Below are positions 46,097 to 54,964 of a stretch of DNA of 54,964 bases, piece after piece (within the stretch, counting starts at the first letter, position 1; each line of letters opens with the position of its first letter). Origin of the DNA: Aquimarina agarivorans (GTDB lineage: Bacteria > Bacteroidota > Bacteroidia > Flavobacteriales > Flavobacteriaceae); assembly GCF_000218485.1 (NCBI RefSeq), contig NZ_AFPB01000068.1, positions 1-54,964 of the forward strand. Direction: 5' to 3'. The notes beneath the pieces were generated by a model. That model did no database searches. It had not been told where the DNA came from and worked only from the letters and a program-made list of their open reading frames with translations. The position numbers and the translations under genes are program-made.

Positions 46097-47215
46097 ATGA
46101 AAAAAAAGAACCTACGTAAAACTATTTTAAACATCCATAAAATTTTAGGATTAGTAACAGGCATAGTTCTTTTTATAGTGGCTATAACAGGCTGCTTATG
46201 GGCTTTTAAAGAAGAAATCGAAGGTTTTAGCGACACATACAAGAATGTAACTCCTAAAAAAGCGAATTTTTTATCAGCATCTACAATTAAGGCTATTGCC
46301 GAAAAAGAAATTCCTAATAAAGAAATTCATGGAGTGGTTTATGGTGCTAAAAATGAAGCCTTAGAAGTAATTTTTTATGAAGCTACCCCTAAACTTTTTT
46401 ATCAAAGTTTATTTTTAAACCCTTATACAGGTGAAATTCTGAAACGTATAAATCACGATTCTGGTTTTTTTGCCTTTGTATTGAAGGGACATATACGATT
46501 ATGGTTGCCTGAGGCAGTAGGATCTAGAATAGTATCTTATTCAATATTGCTGTTTTTTACAATTTTAATTACAGGTCTTTTTTTATGGTGGCCTAAGAAG
46601 AAAAAAAATAGAGCGCAACGTTATAAATTTCAATGGAAAGAAACCACCCGTTGGAAACGAAAGAATTTTGATTTACATACTATCATTGGCTTTTATATTT
46701 CTTCTTTTGCATTAATTTTTGCTTTTACAGGTTGTGTAATGGCTTTTAATTGGTTTTACTACATAGCATACAAAGCCACTGGAGGTAATAAGGATCCTCG
46801 TTTTGTAACCCCTAATAGTAAAAACATTCTTGCAGTAAATAATCAAAATACTTATGATCAGCTAATACCTCAATTATATGAAAAATATAAAGAAGCCAAG
46901 ACTTTTGAACTTCACTATCCCTCTAGTGATAGTACTTCAATATTGGTAGAGATGAGTAATTCTAAAGGCTTATACTATAACATGGACTATCTGTTTTTTG
47001 ATCAAAATACTTTAGAGGAAATAGAAACATATAGTATTTATGGTAAATACAAAAATGCAGATTTTGCAGACAAAGTTATACGTATGAATTATGACATACA
47101 CATAGGTTCTATAGGTGGTATTTTAGGAAAGTTTATAGCTTTTTTTACCAGTTTAATATGTGCTTCCTTACCTGTGAGTGGAATTTTATTGTGGTATGGT
47201 AGAAGGTATAAATAG
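46097..47215 (+). CDS. PepSY-associated membrane protein, probable ferric-siderophore reductase
   Basis: From ATG 46097 the protein has 372 residues with four membrane helices. Helices carry histidines (NIHKILGLVTGIVLF, HIRLWLP, FDLHTIIGFYISSF and YDIHIGSIGG), suited to haem b binding as in FoxB, FsrB and other PepSY-type inner membrane reductases. The periplasmic part between helices 1 and 2 includes the PepSY-like AIAEKEIPNKEIHGVVYG. As last gene of the receptor operon it would reduce the imported ferric siderophore to release iron (inference). Confidence 0.85.
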   Translation: MKKKNLRKTILNIHKILGLVTGIVLFIVAITGCLWAFKEEIEGFSDTYKNVTPKKANFLSASTIKAIAEKEIPNKEIHGVVYGAKNEALEVIFYEATPKLFYQSLFLNPYTGEILKRINHDSGFFAFVLKGHIRLWLPEAVGSRIVSYSILLFFTILITGLFLWWPKKKKNRAQRYKFQWKETTRWKRKNFDLHTIIGFYISSFALIFAFTGCVMAFNWFYYIAYKATGGNKDPRFVTPNSKNILAVNNQNTYDQLIPQLYEKYKEAKTFELHYPSSDSTSILVEMSNSKGLYYNMDYLFFDQNTLEEIETYSIYGKYKNADFADKVIRMNYDIHIGSIGGILGKFIAFFTSLICASLPVSGILLWYGRRYK

Positions 47216-47296
47216 AATTTGCAAAACTAAAACATGATTTTGAAAACTAAATTTTATTGTTCAGTTGATAATAAATCAATAACCAAAAGGGTATGT

Positions 47297-47932
47297 TTAT
47301 TTGTGTATTTCAATATTGGTTTTACGGATGGCTGCCATACCGCCGGCAATGTCAATAATATTATAAATTCCGTTTCTTTTCAAAATGGATGCAGCAATAA
47401 CACTCCGGTATCCGCCTCCGCAATGGATATATGTAGTTTGGTCCTTTAGATCAAAAGTGTTTATAGTGCTCTTTAAATCGCTCAATGGTGCAAAGTTCGC
47501 ATTTTTAATATGTCCATCGTTGTATTCATTAATCTTTCGAACATCAAAAACTGTAATGGGATCTTTTTTCAGTAGTGTTTCTAGTGCATCAGCAGGTATG
47601 GAGTGAATACTATCTGTTTGTAATTGTGCCAGTTCCCACATGTTATATCCTCCTTGCAAATACCCAATGATGTTTGTATAGTTAATATTTGCTAACTTTT
47701 CAATGGTTTCCAATTCCCTGCCAACGGGAGTAATTAGTGCTATTTGACTATTATTGTTGTCAATAAAAAGTTGCACCCAAGGTTCAAACAAACCATCTAG
47801 TCCAATAAAAATAGACTTTGGAATATGAGATTTTACAAATTCTGTTTGATGACGCACATCTAATACTACAGTATTTTTTTGATGTATTGCTTGTTGGAAA
47901 TCGGAAATTGATAAGGCCTTAATTTGAGTCAT
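47297..47932 (-). CDS. Double rhodanese-domain protein, like the tail of MBL-rhodanese fusions
   Basis: The 211-residue protein has two rhodanese domains. The first (1-105; VLDVRHQTEFVKSHIPKS) has no Cys in its active loop (LITPVGRE) and is inactive. The second (115-211) has Cys171 in HCGGGYRS and should transfer sulfane sulfur. The combination IGLDGLFEPWV and NIIGYLQGGYNMWE is what follows the metallo-beta-lactamase domain in persulfide dioxygenase-like fusions, here absent. It starts 9 bases after the crtY stop, so it may be a remnant taken into the carotenoid operon or a free-standing form. Confidence 0.8.
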   Translation of the reverse strand: MTQIKALSISDFQQAIHQKNTVVLDVRHQTEFVKSHIPKSIFIGLDGLFEPWVQLFIDNNNSQIALITPVGRELETIEKLANINYTNIIGYLQGGYNMWELAQLQTDSIHSIPADALETLLKKDPITVFDVRKINEYNDGHIKNANFAPLSDLKSTINTFDLKDQTTYIHCGGGYRSVIAASILKRNGIYNIIDIAGGMAAIRKTNIEIHK

Positions 47933-47941
47933 GGAACTGGA

Positions 47942-49108
47942 TTATTGTATTAATGCTTTTATAAAAGGAAGGTATGGTAATTTTAAAATCAATTTAAGTT
48001 CTTCCAATAAGGTAGTTTCTTCATCTAAAAATTTAAAAAAAACAGCGGGATGCGTGTTTTTGTACATTTTATAAAAAATTTCAGGGCCTTTTGTATTTTG
48101 TTTTTCTAATATTTTCAATAAAAGTTGATCATAAAACTGAAATCTAGCGGCTGGTTGGTGTCCAATTACAGGTTTTTGGGCAATAAGTTGTTGAATAATC
48201 GAATTTACAAACTTTTCAGAACGCTTAAATGAATATCCGGTTGATGCTTTTACCCAACCACCTGCAGTACCAATTTTCGTTGTTCGTAAAGTATGTTGTT
48301 TGTTAAATGGAAAATTAGTCATTGGAATTACACCCGTTTCCTTCTTTTTTATAGTGTATTTAATTCCTTTAAAAAATATGTTAAGATAATTTTTTAGTTG
48401 CGTTTCAAATTCAGTAGCACTAATAGTAAATGGCGCAAAAAAAGTATATTCCACAAGTGCTTTGGAACCACTTTCGGGTAAAATATACATAAAACTTGTA
48501 CTGTTTTTCCACGTAAATCGGTAATCCATCATGGTAAAATTATCCTTATTAAATACAGGGGTATTGGTTTCAATTTCAAAACCACTAAAACTTTGGTCTA
48601 CGTAAGCATACGCTTTTTTCTGATCTTTAAAATGCTCTGGGATGCGGCTATCAAACAAATGAGAACAACTAAAATTATATTGGTTGGTATTTACGCATAC
48701 CGTGTTGTCAGTTTCGGTAACAGTGTCAACTTTTTCATAAAAAAAAGAAAATTGAGTGTTTTTTTTTAATACACTAATACAATAGTTATAAAAGTCAAGC
48801 GCTTGGATTTTTTTATACGTATAGGGAGTTAAATCAATGCGCAATTCTTTGTTTTCACTACTGTAGAAATACGCCTGATGCCAGCTTTTAGAAACCAAAT
48901 TGTCCCATTTTCCTATGCCTTTTTCCCAAAAGCAGAAGGTTTTATCGTTATCTTTTTTTTTAGAAAAATCAATAATGGCAATTTTTTTTGCGCAAAAAAA
49001 ATGATGTTTACTCATAGCAACAGCCAATTGCAAACCAGCAACACCACTACCAATGATTATATAATCGAAATGTAAAGTTTGAATTTCATCAGTATTTGTA
49101 TTCACCAA
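47942..49108 (-). CDS. crtY: Lycopene cyclase (CrtY family)
   Basis: The 388-residue flavoprotein has an N-terminal dinucleotide site (DYIIIGSGVAGLQLAVAMSKH), the cyclase motif FCFWEKG near residue 58, MDYRFTW, MYILPESGSKALVEYTFF and GTAGGWVKASTGYSF. It closes the rings of lycopene to give beta-carotene, the substrate of CrtZ encoded just upstream. It is intact and 7 bases from the repaired crtZ stop. Confidence 0.9.
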   Translation of the reverse strand: MVNTNTDEIQTLHFDYIIIGSGVAGLQLAVAMSKHHFFCAKKIAIIDFSKKKDNDKTFCFWEKGIGKWDNLVSKSWHQAYFYSSENKELRIDLTPYTYKKIQALDFYNYCISVLKKNTQFSFFYEKVDTVTETDNTVCVNTNQYNFSCSHLFDSRIPEHFKDQKKAYAYVDQSFSGFEIETNTPVFNKDNFTMMDYRFTWKNSTSFMYILPESGSKALVEYTFFAPFTISATEFETQLKNYLNIFFKGIKYTIKKKETGVIPMTNFPFNKQHTLRTTKIGTAGGWVKASTGYSFKRSEKFVNSIIQQLIAQKPVIGHQPAARFQFYDQLLLKILEKQNTKGPEIFYKMYKNTHPAVFFKFLDEETTLLEELKLILKLPYLPFIKALIQ

Positions 49109-49115
49109 TAATTAG

Positions 49116-49564
49116 TTATTGTTTAAAGTACTTAAAGGGAACAAACAACATGCCGAAGCATTCGCCTTCTTTTTTCCTAAATGTTTATGGTGTACTTTAT
49201 GTGCTCTACGTACACCTTTTGCATACCAATTATTTGCGTTTCTGAATATTTTAAAACGTTGATGTATAAATATGTCATGCACAAAAAAGTAGGTAATACC
49301 GTAAGCTAAAATTCCCAAACCAATGGGCAAGCCGTACCAAGCAATGTCATATTTCCATAATAAAAAGCAACCAATACTGACCAAAGCATAAAAAACGAAA
49401 AATAAATCATTACGTTCCCACCAGCTTTTGTGTTTTTTATGATGGTGATCTGCATGTAAAGACCATAAAAATCCATGCATAACATACTTATGCGTAAACC
49501 AGGCCATGCCCTCCATAGCTACAAATGTGCCAATGAATATGATGATCCAAAAAATAATTTCCAT
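49116..49564 (-). pseudogene. crtZ: Beta-carotene hydroxylase CrtZ, frameshift near the C terminus
   Basis: The protein has the histidine boxes of the fatty-acid-hydroxylase superfamily: HKYVMH, HADHHHKKH, HDIFIH and HKVHHKH, which hold two irons and hydroxylate beta-carotene to zeaxanthin. After HHKHLGK the frame goes out: six A at this point; seven A would give KKEGECFGMLFVPFKYFKQ and a stop at 49116, which matches family ends. As sequenced, the frame reads KKANASACCLFPLSTLNNN and stops at 49112. All metal ligands lie before the break, so even the sequenced form could be active. Four membrane helices are predicted. Confidence 0.88.
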
Positions 49565-49570
49565 AAATAT

Positions 49571-50410
49571 TTAAATTAAATTTAAACGGTAATTTAAGTA
49601 ACCCTGAGCTAATAAGCTCAATTTTTGATAATCAGGAACCCTGATACGGGATTCTTTTAATACTGCTGATGGTGTCTTTTTTAATTTTTTAAGTAATTTT
49701 TGATAATATAAAAAAGCAGTATAAACCCCAAAACGCGCTTCAATTGGCAATTTACTAATCCCTTTCAATGCTTCATTAAAATCAAGTTCTATTTCAGCAA
49801 TAATTTGTTGCTTACTTTCTTCATTTAAATTTTTTAAATCTGCATTAGGAAAATAAGTACGATCCAAGCCTTCAAAATCAGCTTTTAAATCGCGCAAAAA
49901 ATTCACTTTTTGGAAAGCCGACCCTAACCGCATGGCACTATCCTTTAAATTTTCATATTGAGTATTATTGCCTTTTACAAACACGCGTAAACACATTAGT
50001 CCAACAACATCAGCTGAGCCATATATGTATTCCTTGTATTCATCATCCGATAGATATACTTTTTTTGATAAATCCAATCGCATACTTTTCATAAAAGCCT
50101 TATACAATTCAGGCTCAATATGGTATTTGTGTACTGTTTCCTGAAAACTATTTAATATAGGGTTAAGACTAATTTTATCATTGATTGCCGTGTACATTTG
50201 ACGTTCAAAATCATCAAAAAGCATTTTTTTTGAATAATCGTGAAAACTATCAACAATTTCATCAGCAAAGCGGACAAAACCGTATATGTTATAAATATCC
50301 TGACGAATGCTTGGCGCTAACATTTTTGTAGCCGAAGAAAATGAGGTGGAGTAGGACTGAGTTACAGTTTTACTGCACTTGTACGAAACGGAATCAAATA
50401 AAGACTTCAT
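49571..50410 (-). CDS. crtB: Phytoene synthase CrtB
   Basis: The 279-residue enzyme is of the squalene/phytoene synthase family. The two aspartate-rich motifs appear as DEIVD (about 51-55) and FQKVNFLRDLKAD (about 165-178), along with YSTSFSSATKMLAP and GLDRTYFP. It condenses two geranylgeranyl diphosphates to phytoene. It lies between crtI and crtZ with gaps of 2 and 6 bases. Confidence 0.93.
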   Translation of the reverse strand: MKSLFDSVSYKCSKTVTQSYSTSFSSATKMLAPSIRQDIYNIYGFVRFADEIVDSFHDYSKKMLFDDFERQMYTAINDKISLNPILNSFQETVHKYHIEPELYKAFMKSMRLDLSKKVYLSDDEYKEYIYGSADVVGLMCLRVFVKGNNTQYENLKDSAMRLGSAFQKVNFLRDLKADFEGLDRTYFPNADLKNLNEESKQQIIAEIELDFNEALKGISKLPIEARFGVYTAFLYYQKLLKKLKKTPSAVLKESRIRVPDYQKLSLLAQGYLNYRLNLI

Positions 50411-50412
50411 AA

Positions 50413-51878
50413 TTAATTGTTGTTTTTATTTAGTATTAAACCAGCAGCAAGTTTTCCTGAGATTAGTGCTGGGGGTACTCCTGGTCCGGGAACAGTAAGC
50501 TGCCCAGTAAAATATAAGTTTTCTACTTTTTTACTTTTTAAATTGGGGCGTAAAAATGCAGTTTGTAGCAAGGTATTGGCCATTCCATATGCATTTCCTT
50601 TATAGGAATTGTATCTGCTTACAAAATCGTTTACACAAAAACTCCTATTAAATATAATATTATTTTTAACGCTTTGTTGAGTAATATGTTCAAAACGAGT
50701 TATTATTTTGTTAAAATAAGATGTTCGTAGTGCTTCCGTATCATTTAATCCTGGAGCTAATGGCACTAAAAAAAATCCATTTTCCATCCCTTCCGGCGCC
50801 ATTTTAGGATCGGTTTTAGAAGTAAAATTGGCATAAAAAAGAGGCTCCGTAGGCCACTGTGGGTCATCATAAATTTCTTGAGCATGTTTTTCAAAATCAG
50901 TATCAAAAAACAAATTGTGATGATTTACTTTTTTAATTTTTTATCAAATCCAACGTAAAATAACAGGCTGGAAGGTGCAAAGGTTTTTTTATTCCAATAG
51001 CTTTCGGAATATTGTTTTTGATGTTCCTCAAGTAACGTTTCGGTATGGTGGTAATCAGCACCACTTAAAACAGTGTCAAACTTTAATTCCTGACCGTTAC
51101 AGGTAATACCGGTAACCTTGTTGTTTTTTGTATTAATTTTAGAAATAGGACTATTCACAACAATAGAAACGCCTAAACTTTTAGCTAATTTTTCCATGCC
51201 TAGGATCACCTGATGCATACCTCCTTTAGGCTGCCAGGTACCCAAACCAAAGTCCGCATAATTCATAAAATTGTAAAAAGCGGGTGTTTTACTCGGTTTT
51301 GCGCCTAAAAATAACACTGGAAATTCAAGTATGGATACTAATTTAGGATTAGTCACTTTTTTACGAACCTCACGTGAAACGTTACTAAAGAATTGCCCCA
51401 ACTTTGCTACCGTTTTAGGAGTAACAAGTTCTAAAGGAGATATTCCAGGTCTGTACACCAGATCTTTGACAGCTACATCGTAATTACTTTTAGAATCAGC
51501 AATAAATTCTTGTAAGGCTTTTGAACTTCCTTTTTCCTCAGTTTCAAAGGTGTTAAAAATATCTTCCAAATTATCAGCAATATCAATTGATGATCCATCG
51601 GAAAAAAAGACTGAATATGCAGGATTTAATTTTTCTAACTCATAAAAGTCAGCTACGGAATGTCCGAAATCATTAAAAAAGCGTTCGAATACGTCAGGCA
51701 TCCAATACCACGATGGTCCCATGTCAAAAGTAAAGCCTTCAGCTTTAAATTGACTGGCACGCCCTCCAATACTCTCATTTTTTTCAAACATGGTAACATC
51801 ATATCCTTCTTTAGCAAGATAACATGCAGCCGAAAATGAGGAAAATCCTGATCCTAATACAGCAATTCTTTTTTTCAT
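50413..51878 (-). pseudogene. crtI: Phytoene desaturase CrtI, one frameshift
   Basis: The first 317 residues have the FAD site VLGSGFSSFSAACYLAKEGYDV, FDMGPSWYWMPDVFE and FAPSSLLFYVGFDKKLKK. The remaining part, in the next frame, has NLFFDTDFEKHAQEIYDDPQW, the C-terminal FYFTGQLTVPGPGVPPALISG and an Asn-rich end. The join is at six A near 50930; with seven A the protein continues LKKVNHHNLFFD, about 488 residues, the normal length. The codons form A AAA AAG, a known -1 slippery heptamer, so slippage could yield the full protein. CrtI converts phytoene to lycopene. The gene starts 7 bases after the MerR gene. Confidence 0.9.
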
Positions 51879-51885
51879 ATAAGTC

Positions 51886-52782
51886 CTAACCTAGTATTTT
51901 TTCAAAATCAGAAAATGATTGTATGATTTTTATTAAAGCGGAAATTGGCACGGGAACTTCTTTAAGCTGACGCCCCATTACCCATAATTCATGCTCATTT
52001 GGTGCGCAAATTTCATTTTTAAAGTTTGAAATGTATTCGTTTACTTCATCAATATGCGGTTGTAATGTAAAGTAGGATACAAAAACAAGATTGTTCTGTA
52101 ATTCAGATAAATCCTTTAGGTAGTCAATAGAAACATTAGGACCTAAAAATATGGTTTTATAACCTTGCGATAATATTAGTGTATTTATAAACAGTAAACT
52201 CAAATCATTGGTTTCTCCACTAGGTAAATACAGCACAAATGTTTTATCGTGTTTCGTAACTTGTTGTTGTAATGAATCTGTTCTTGCCCAAAGTTTTTGT
52301 TTGATTAAACTGGTAATAAAATGCTCATGCGAACTATTTATGGTGCCGGTTTGCCACAACATACCTACTTCTCCTAAAAAAGGAACAAAAACATCATAAA
52401 ATATTTGCGAAAATGTAAAGCGTTCACTTAATTCGTTGAATGTATCTGAAAAAATAGTGGTATTGTAATTTAACATCGCTAGTTTTAACGAGTTCATTGA
52501 GCGGTCAACAGTGGTTTTGTCGGAAACTATACTATTTACGTATTCTAAAATTTCTTCAGGTTTTAATTTTGAAATGCGAGAAATTTTATATCCGCAACTT
52601 ACTAAAAACGTAACATTAAGTAATTTCTGAAGATTATCCATGTTGTACGAACGTATGTTCGTGTCCGTTCTTTCCGGAGTTAAAAGGTGATACCTTTTTT
52701 CCCATATACGAATGGTATGCGCTTTTATCCCACATATATTCTCCAGATCCTTAATACTAAAAGCTTGATTCGTTTTGTTCAT
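51886..52782 (-). CDS. MerR-family regulator with a degenerate B12-binding domain (CarH-like)
   Basis: ATG 52782 is chosen over a TTG at 52806. The 298-residue protein has an N-terminal MerR helix-turn-helix (FSIKDLENICGIKAHTIRIWEKRY) and the CarH-type helical cap W-x9-EH (Trp143, Glu153-His154) that contacts adenosylcobalamin. The ligand motif E-x-H-x2-G is however E-T-N-D-L-S (190-195): the cobalt-binding His is Asn, and Gly is Ser. So light sensing through B12 is unlikely unless another ligand acts. It is the first gene of the crt operon and probably controls it and itself. Confidence 0.85.
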   Translation of the reverse strand: MNKTNQAFSIKDLENICGIKAHTIRIWEKRYHLLTPERTDTNIRSYNMDNLQKLLNVTFLVSCGYKISRISKLKPEEILEYVNSIVSDKTTVDRSMNSLKLAMLNYNTTIFSDTFNELSERFTFSQIFYDVFVPFLGEVGMLWQTGTINSSHEHFITSLIKQKLWARTDSLQQQVTKHDKTFVLYLPSGETNDLSLLFINTLILSQGYKTIFLGPNVSIDYLKDLSELQNNLVFVSYFTLQPHIDEVNEYISNFKNEICAPNEHELWVMGRQLKEVPVPISALIKIIQSFSDFEKILG

Positions 52783-52803
52783 CTTTCCCGATTTAACATT
52801 AAA

Positions 52804-52811
52804 CAAATCTA
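52804..52811 (-). promoter_or_regulatory. -7 element of the carotenoid operon
   Basis: TAGATTTG on the minus strand (52811-52804) matches TAnnTTTG in 8 of 8. It lies 22 bases before the MerR ATG, giving a very short leader. No FNR-type box is at the 29.5-base position, which sets this operon apart from regions 1-3. Confidence 0.5.
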
Positions 52812-53038
52812 ACTATTTGTGAGGGCTATTACTAGTTTTTTTATAAAAAAATTATTTGTTTTGTGATAGTTTTAACATGAATAAATCAACAAATGTTAAG
52901 TTTTAAGTAGTTTGGTTTTCTGAAAGAAAGGGTTTTTAAATTTTTAAGTTATGAAAAAAGGCGATGAGTAATATGTTGATTTCTGTCTGGAATTTAGCTA
53001 TCTGTTAATAGCTAACATTTTTGTTGGCAAATCTTATA

Positions 53039-53806
53039 TTATTCTCTTTTTGAAAAGCATTTTAATAACATTTGATATAAATCAGGATGTTTTTGTTCTA
53101 GCAGTTGAGGTCTTTCAAAAAAATACTCTGCTGCGACTGCAAAAAATTCAGTTTGACTAGTACCCCCATAATTTCTAATATCAGAATTATAATTATTGAT
53201 CGCTTCCATTTTTGAATGCATTATATGTAGCCAAGGGAGGATGTTTTCTTGCTCAAGTAAACGTTCCGGAATGCCGTCAGTGGCACCATCTAATTTGTCC
53301 AATAGGTGAACAAATTCATGCACAGCAGTGTTATTTTTGTCAGTTTTGTTTGAAAAACCATGGTATAATGCCTTTTTGGAAAGTATCATCTGATTTTTAA
53401 ACCGACCAGTTCCTACTAAGCCAGCTATTTTTTTACCTTCTGCGGAAGCATTAAACTCTAAGTCCTCATTAAAATAATCAGGATATAATAGTACGGTATT
53501 TAAATTAGGGTAGCGCCAATGATCAAACTTAAAAATTGGAATAATCCCACTTGCGGCAACTAAAATACGGTCTTTATCTTCTAGCGTAAGCTGTACGCCT
53601 TCAATAGTAATGTAGCTTAAAAAATCTATCATTTTTTGTTGAAAAAGGTGTTGTTCGCTAGGGGTAAGCTTATGATAATATAGGACATGAGTGTCCAAAA
53701 TTTGATGCCAATGCTTTGGTGGAGTTTCTATTTCCACTGGTTTCTTTTTATATAGAATAGCAAATAATATACCTGCAATTACAGCAATTGTAATGATATA
53801 AATCAT
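53039..53806 (-). CDS. mtfA: MtfA-like zinc metallopeptidase (M90 family)
   Basis: The 255-residue protein has one N-terminal membrane helix (residues 2-18), absent in E. coli MtfA, and the metal site HEFVHLLDKLDG (His163, Glu164, His167, with Asp170), plus EFFAVAAEYFFERP where the third ligand Glu lies. MtfA inactivates the Mlc repressor in E. coli; no Mlc target is known in Bacteroidota, so only peptidase activity is proposed. It is encoded divergently from rlmN. Confidence 0.85.
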   Translation of the reverse strand: MIYIITIAVIAGILFAILYKKKPVEIETPPKHWHQILDTHVLYYHKLTPSEQHLFQQKMIDFLSYITIEGVQLTLEDKDRILVAASGIIPIFKFDHWRYPNLNTVLLYPDYFNEDLEFNASAEGKKIAGLVGTGRFKNQMILSKKALYHGFSNKTDKNNTAVHEFVHLLDKLDGATDGIPERLLEQENILPWLHIMHSKMEAINNYNSDIRNYGGTSQTEFFAVAAEYFFERPQLLEQKHPDLYQMLLKCFSKRE

Positions 53807-53908
53807 TGAAAAGTTTGTATGTTTTTAGATGATTAATTTACATAAAAAACCAAAGCCATAATTTATAATAAATTGGCGAACTTTGTAGGCAGATACAAAA
53901 CGGTGTTT

Positions 53909-54961
53909 ATGACAGAAAATAAGCCAAACAAAAAGAAAGATATCCGTGCATTGACTAAAGAGCAATTACGCGATTTTTTTGTGGAGCAAGGGGATAAGGC
54001 TTTTAGGGGGAATCAGGTGTACGAATGGTTATGGGGTAAGGGTGCGCATAGTTTTGAGGGTATGACTAACTTATCCAAAGCAACGCGTACGCTTTTGGAA
54101 ACTCATTTTGTTATTAATCATATACGTGTGGATCAAATGCAGCGTAGTGCCGATGGTACTATTAAAAATGCGGTACGTTTGCATGATGGTTTAGTGGTGG
54201 AGTCGGTTTTAATCCCTACTGCAACAAGGACTACAGCTTGTGTGTCGTCCCAGGTTGGATGTAGCCTGAATTGTAAGTTTTGTGCCACCGCTCGACTGAA
54301 ACGAATGAGGAATTTAAATCCAGACGAAATATATGATCAGGTGGTTGCTATTGATAATGAGAGCCGTTTGTATCACAATCATCCGCTTTCGAATATTGTT
54401 TTTATGGGGATGGGCGAGCCTTTAATGAATTATAACAATGTCACTAAAGCTATTGCTATGATTACCTCGCCCGAAGGGTTAGGAATGTCGCCTAAAAGAA
54501 TTACGGTATCTACCTCGGGCGTGCCAAAAATGATCAAAAAAATGGCTGATGATGCGGTTAGATTTCAGTTGGCAGTTTCCTTACATTCAGCAATTGATGA
54601 GGTGCGGACTAAAATTATGCCTTTTAATGAAAATTTTCCTCTAGCAGATTTAAAGGAGTCGTTACAATATTGGTATGCAAAAACCCAAAGTCGGATCACT
54701 TATGAATATGTGGTGTGGAAAGGCATTAATGATAAAAAGAAGGACATTGATGCATTGGTTAAATTTTGCATGTATGTGCCATGTAAAGTAAATTTAATTG
54801 AATATAATCCTATTGATGATGGCGAATTTCAACAGGCATCAAGTGAATCGGTTACCAATTATATTAATGCTTTAGAAAAAAGAAATATTGTGGTTAACGT
54901 ACGCCGAAGTCGCGGAAAAGATATTGATGCCGCTTGCGGTCAGTTGGCCAATAAAACATAA
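53909..54961 (+). CDS. rlmN: 23S rRNA (adenine2503-C2)-methyltransferase RlmN
   Basis: ATG 53909 gives 350 residues, the usual size; the TTG at 53873 would add a basic 12-residue extension. The radical SAM motif is CSLNCKFC (Cys118, 122, 125), with VFMGMGEPLMNYNNV, TVSTSGVP, SLHSAIDEVRTKIMP and the catalytic C-terminal Cys in DAACGQL. It methylates C2 of A2503 in 23S rRNA (and A37 of some tRNAs). The gene is complete and ends three bases before the window edge. Confidence 0.95.
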   Translation: MTENKPNKKKDIRALTKEQLRDFFVEQGDKAFRGNQVYEWLWGKGAHSFEGMTNLSKATRTLLETHFVINHIRVDQMQRSADGTIKNAVRLHDGLVVESVLIPTATRTTACVSSQVGCSLNCKFCATARLKRMRNLNPDEIYDQVVAIDNESRLYHNHPLSNIVFMGMGEPLMNYNNVTKAIAMITSPEGLGMSPKRITVSTSGVPKMIKKMADDAVRFQLAVSLHSAIDEVRTKIMPFNENFPLADLKESLQYWYAKTQSRITYEYVVWKGINDKKKDIDALVKFCMYVPCKVNLIEYNPIDDGEFQQASSESVTNYINALEKRNIVVNVRRSRGKDIDAACGQLANKT

Positions 54962-54964
54962 CCT

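Noticed and set aside
1..54964. CRISPR arrays, tRNA or rRNA genes, prophage or insertion sequences
   Set aside because: No repeat-spacer pattern, cloverleaf sequence, rRNA signature, transposase or integrase was seen on either strand.

Overview
The window looks like a chromosomal segment of a marine-type member of the Flavobacteriaceae (Bacteroidota). The evidence is the very AT-rich sequence, promoters with the Bacteroidota -7 element TAnnTTTG, a fused CcoN-CcoO oxidase, a CarboxypepD_reg-type TonB receptor paired with a DUF4374 lipoprotein, and a zeaxanthin-type carotenoid operon. The genus cannot be fixed from the sequence alone; the siderophore gene set resembles those of bisucaberin producers such as Tenacibaculum, which is inference. 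No rRNA, tRNA, CRISPR array, complete insertion sequence or prophage was seen.

Layout. (1) 1-4.2 kb, minus strand: a tight operon of a lipoprotein, an HMA metal-binding protein, MlaE-MlaF-MlaD, a short ribosome hibernation factor and a DUF302 protein. (2) 4.3-17.3 kb: a microaerobic and stress block with a PAS histidine kinase, five tandem-domain UspA proteins, a patatin remnant, a dicarboxylate symporter, a TauE-like exporter, Hsp20, an eRF1-like protein, a receiver-CRP fusion regulator and HemN. (3) 17.4-29.3 kb, minus strand: the cbb3 oxidase locus (ccoS, ccoNO, ccoQ, ccoP, cupin, ccoG, ccoH, SafE-like) plus ccoI, a PdxH-like oxidase and an uncharacterised 594-residue protein. (4) 29.3-30.1 kb: a gene-poor junction with repeats and remnants. 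(5) 30.1-47.2 kb: an iron-uptake island with diamine-producing decarboxylase, N-hydroxylase, exporter, two GNAT-NIS synthetase fusions, membrane acyltransferase, RpfF-like crotonase, AraC regulator, TonB receptor, DUF4374 lipoprotein and PepSY reductase-like protein. (6) 47.3-52.8 kb, minus strand: a carotenoid operon (MerR regulator, crtI, crtB, crtZ, crtY, rhodanese). (7) 53.0-55.0 kb: an MtfA-like peptidase and RlmN.

How the parts work together. Regions 1-3 share a control signal: an FNR-type palindrome (TGAT/C-N4-A/GTCA) lies exactly 29.5 bases from its centre to the first base of a TAnnTTTG-like -7 element at eight sites, as expected for class II activation. The window also encodes a plausible regulator (receiver + cNMP + HTH_CRP) and a PAS kinase, so this reads as a low-oxygen regulon covering high-affinity respiration, haem synthesis, universal stress proteins, ribosome hibernation and lipid transport. 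Region 5 carries a different operator (TTATTTA-GAT-YAAATAA-like) over the start of the siderophore operon and between the AraC gene and the TonB receptor gene, probably an iron repressor site.

Caution on sequence quality. About a dozen genes are broken, mostly by one-base changes in A or T runs (HMA, mlaD, kinase, Hsp20, second NIS fusion twice, crtI, crtZ), plus two nonsense codons (mlaE, eRF1-like). The density, the mixture of insertions and deletions, and the presence of intact operon partners make uncorrected long-read error the simplest explanation. Decay or transcriptional slippage cannot be excluded.
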